Shown here one piece after another: positions 5,908 to 6,724 of a stretch of DNA of 6,724 nt (the first letter of the stretch is position 1; each line of letters opens with the position of its first letter). The notes under the pieces are model-generated. The model worked only from the letters and a program-made list of their open reading frames with translations, had not been told where the DNA came from and searched no databases. The stretch spans positions 1-6,724 of the forward strand of contig JAEWAH010000316.1 in assembly GCA_023391725.1 (NCBI GenBank). Direction: 5' to 3'. Both the position numbers and the translations under genes were made by a program. The DNA comes from Bacillota bacterium. GTDB taxonomy: Bacteria; Bacillota; Clostridia; Christensenellales; Aristaeellaceae.

Positions 5908-6697
5908 AAACCTCTCTCTGACTTTTTCCAAGGGCACAGTGAACGAGCATAAAGCGCTGGACGGGCTCTCCCTGCACATGGACCGCGGGGAGTTTGTCAC
6001 CGTCCTAGGCTCCAACGGAGCGGGAAAGTCCTCACTTTTTAATGCTATCTGCGGTACGCATGCCACGGATGGCGGGCGCATCCTTCTGGATGGGCAGGAT
6101 ATCACCTGGCTTCCCGAACATAAAAGAGCCCACAGCGTGGGACGGCTGTTTCAGGATCCCATGAAGGGCACCGCACCCGATATGACAATTGAAGAAAACC
6201 TGGCCTTGGCCCATGCCCGGGGTTCCCGGGGGCCTTTTTCCCGGGCGGTGCGCAAAAGCGACCAGGCGTTTTTCAGAGACAAGCTGGCGGAATTCCACAT
6301 GGGCTTGGAGAACAGGATGAAAACGAAGGTCGGGCTTTTGTCCGGCGGGCAAAGGCAGGCTATGACGCTTTTGATGGCAACTGTCGCCTCGCCAAAACTG
6401 CTTTTGCTGGACGAGCATACCGCTGCGCTGGACCCCAATACAGCCGAAACGGTGCTGGGTATTACGAAGGAGATCATCGCTCGGCAGAACATCACCACGC
6501 TTATGATCACCCACAACATGGTTTCCGCCCTTGCTTTAGGCAACCGCACCATCATGATGGACGCCGGGCGCATCGTGCTGGACATAAGCGGCCGAGAACG
6601 GGAAGAAATGACCATGGAAAAGCTGCTGGAGCGCTATGCCCAAAGCAGCGGTTCGCGGTTTGACAATGACCGGGTGCTGCTATCGGTGAAAAGGTAG
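5894..6697 (+). CDS. trpZ: TrpZ-type ABC transporter ATP-binding protein
   Basis: The ATG at 5894 gives MLDIENLSLTF, the normal start of this family. GGGAGG (5879-5884) lies 9 nt upstream inside the permease gene, and the frame's earlier ATG at 5801 would add 31 residues that are permease sequence read out of frame. The 267-residue protein has a full set of ABC ATPase motifs: Walker A GSNGAGKS (39-46), Q-loop Q87 in LFQDP, signature LSGGQ (149-153), Walker B LLLLDE (169-174), D-loop AALD (177-180) and switch H207. The LLDEHTAALDP variant, with His after the catalytic Glu, is typical of the TrpZ-like branch found with these permeases. It hydrolyses ATP at the cytoplasmic face to power import. 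It is the last gene seen: 27 nt of non-coding sequence follow to the window edge without a recognisable terminator. Confidence 0.93.
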   Translation: MLDIENLSLTFSKGTVNEHKALDGLSLHMDRGEFVTVLGSNGAGKSSLFNAICGTHATDGGRILLDGQDITWLPEHKRAHSVGRLFQDPMKGTAPDMTIEENLALAHARGSRGPFSRAVRKSDQAFFRDKLAEFHMGLENRMKTKVGLLSGGQRQAMTLLMATVASPKLLLLDEHTAALDPNTAETVLGITKEIIARQNITTLMITHNMVSALALGNRTIMMDAGRIVLDISGREREEMTMEKLLERYAQSSGSRFDNDRVLLSVKR

Positions 6698-6724
6698 AGT
6701 TTCTCCAATCTGCTGCTATCATAC

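Noticed and set aside
1..6724. Defence island, mobile element, CRISPR or toxin-antitoxin genes
   Set aside because: All coding regions belong to housekeeping, sporulation or transport families, and no direct-repeat arrays, transposase or integrase motifs are visible on either strand.

Overview
The window looks like the chromosome of a spore-forming Clostridia-type Firmicute with fairly high G+C. Three things support this: a GerM-like sporulation gene with a candidate sigma-E promoter, a T-box riboswitch, and strong GGAGG ribosome binding sites that include GTG and TTG starts. No mobile element, CRISPR array, rRNA or tRNA gene is visible. I cannot name the genus.

Layout. (1) Positions 1-308, minus strand: the first 102 codons of rqcH (YloA/FbpA, NFACT family), the ribosome quality control factor, running off the left edge. 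(2) A divergent intergenic region (309-466) with a sigma-A-type promoter for rqcH and, on the plus strand, a sigma-E-like promoter for the next gene. (3) Positions 467-3596, plus strand: a housekeeping/sporulation block in the order gerM - rph - rdgB(ysnA) - ysnB, as in Bacillus subtilis. Here RNase PH and the dITP/XTP pyrophosphatase are fused into one 442-residue protein. The block has two structured intergenic stretches: a 54-nt hairpin in the rph leader, and three consecutive hairpins ahead of ysnB. (4) Positions 3626-3920: a promoter with an extended -10, then a complete T-box leader with the specifier triplet UGG (tryptophan), a textbook antiterminator and a competing intrinsic terminator. 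(5) Positions 4001-6697: a three-gene ABC transporter operon of the TrpXYZ type (binding lipoprotein, permease, ATPase).

How the parts work together. When uncharged tRNA-Trp accumulates, the T-box should switch to readthrough and make the transporter, which most likely imports tryptophan or a close precursor. The upstream block combines RNA 3'-end trimming (RNase PH), nucleotide-pool cleaning (RdgB domain), a metallophosphoesterase (YsnB) and a sporulation protein. The order is conserved in Firmicutes, but the functional link between these proteins is not obvious.

I found no convincing undescribed system. The items most worth a second look are the Rph-RdgB fusion, the triple-hairpin leader of ysnB, the hairpin leader of rph, and the tryptophan T-box that identifies the transporter's substrate.
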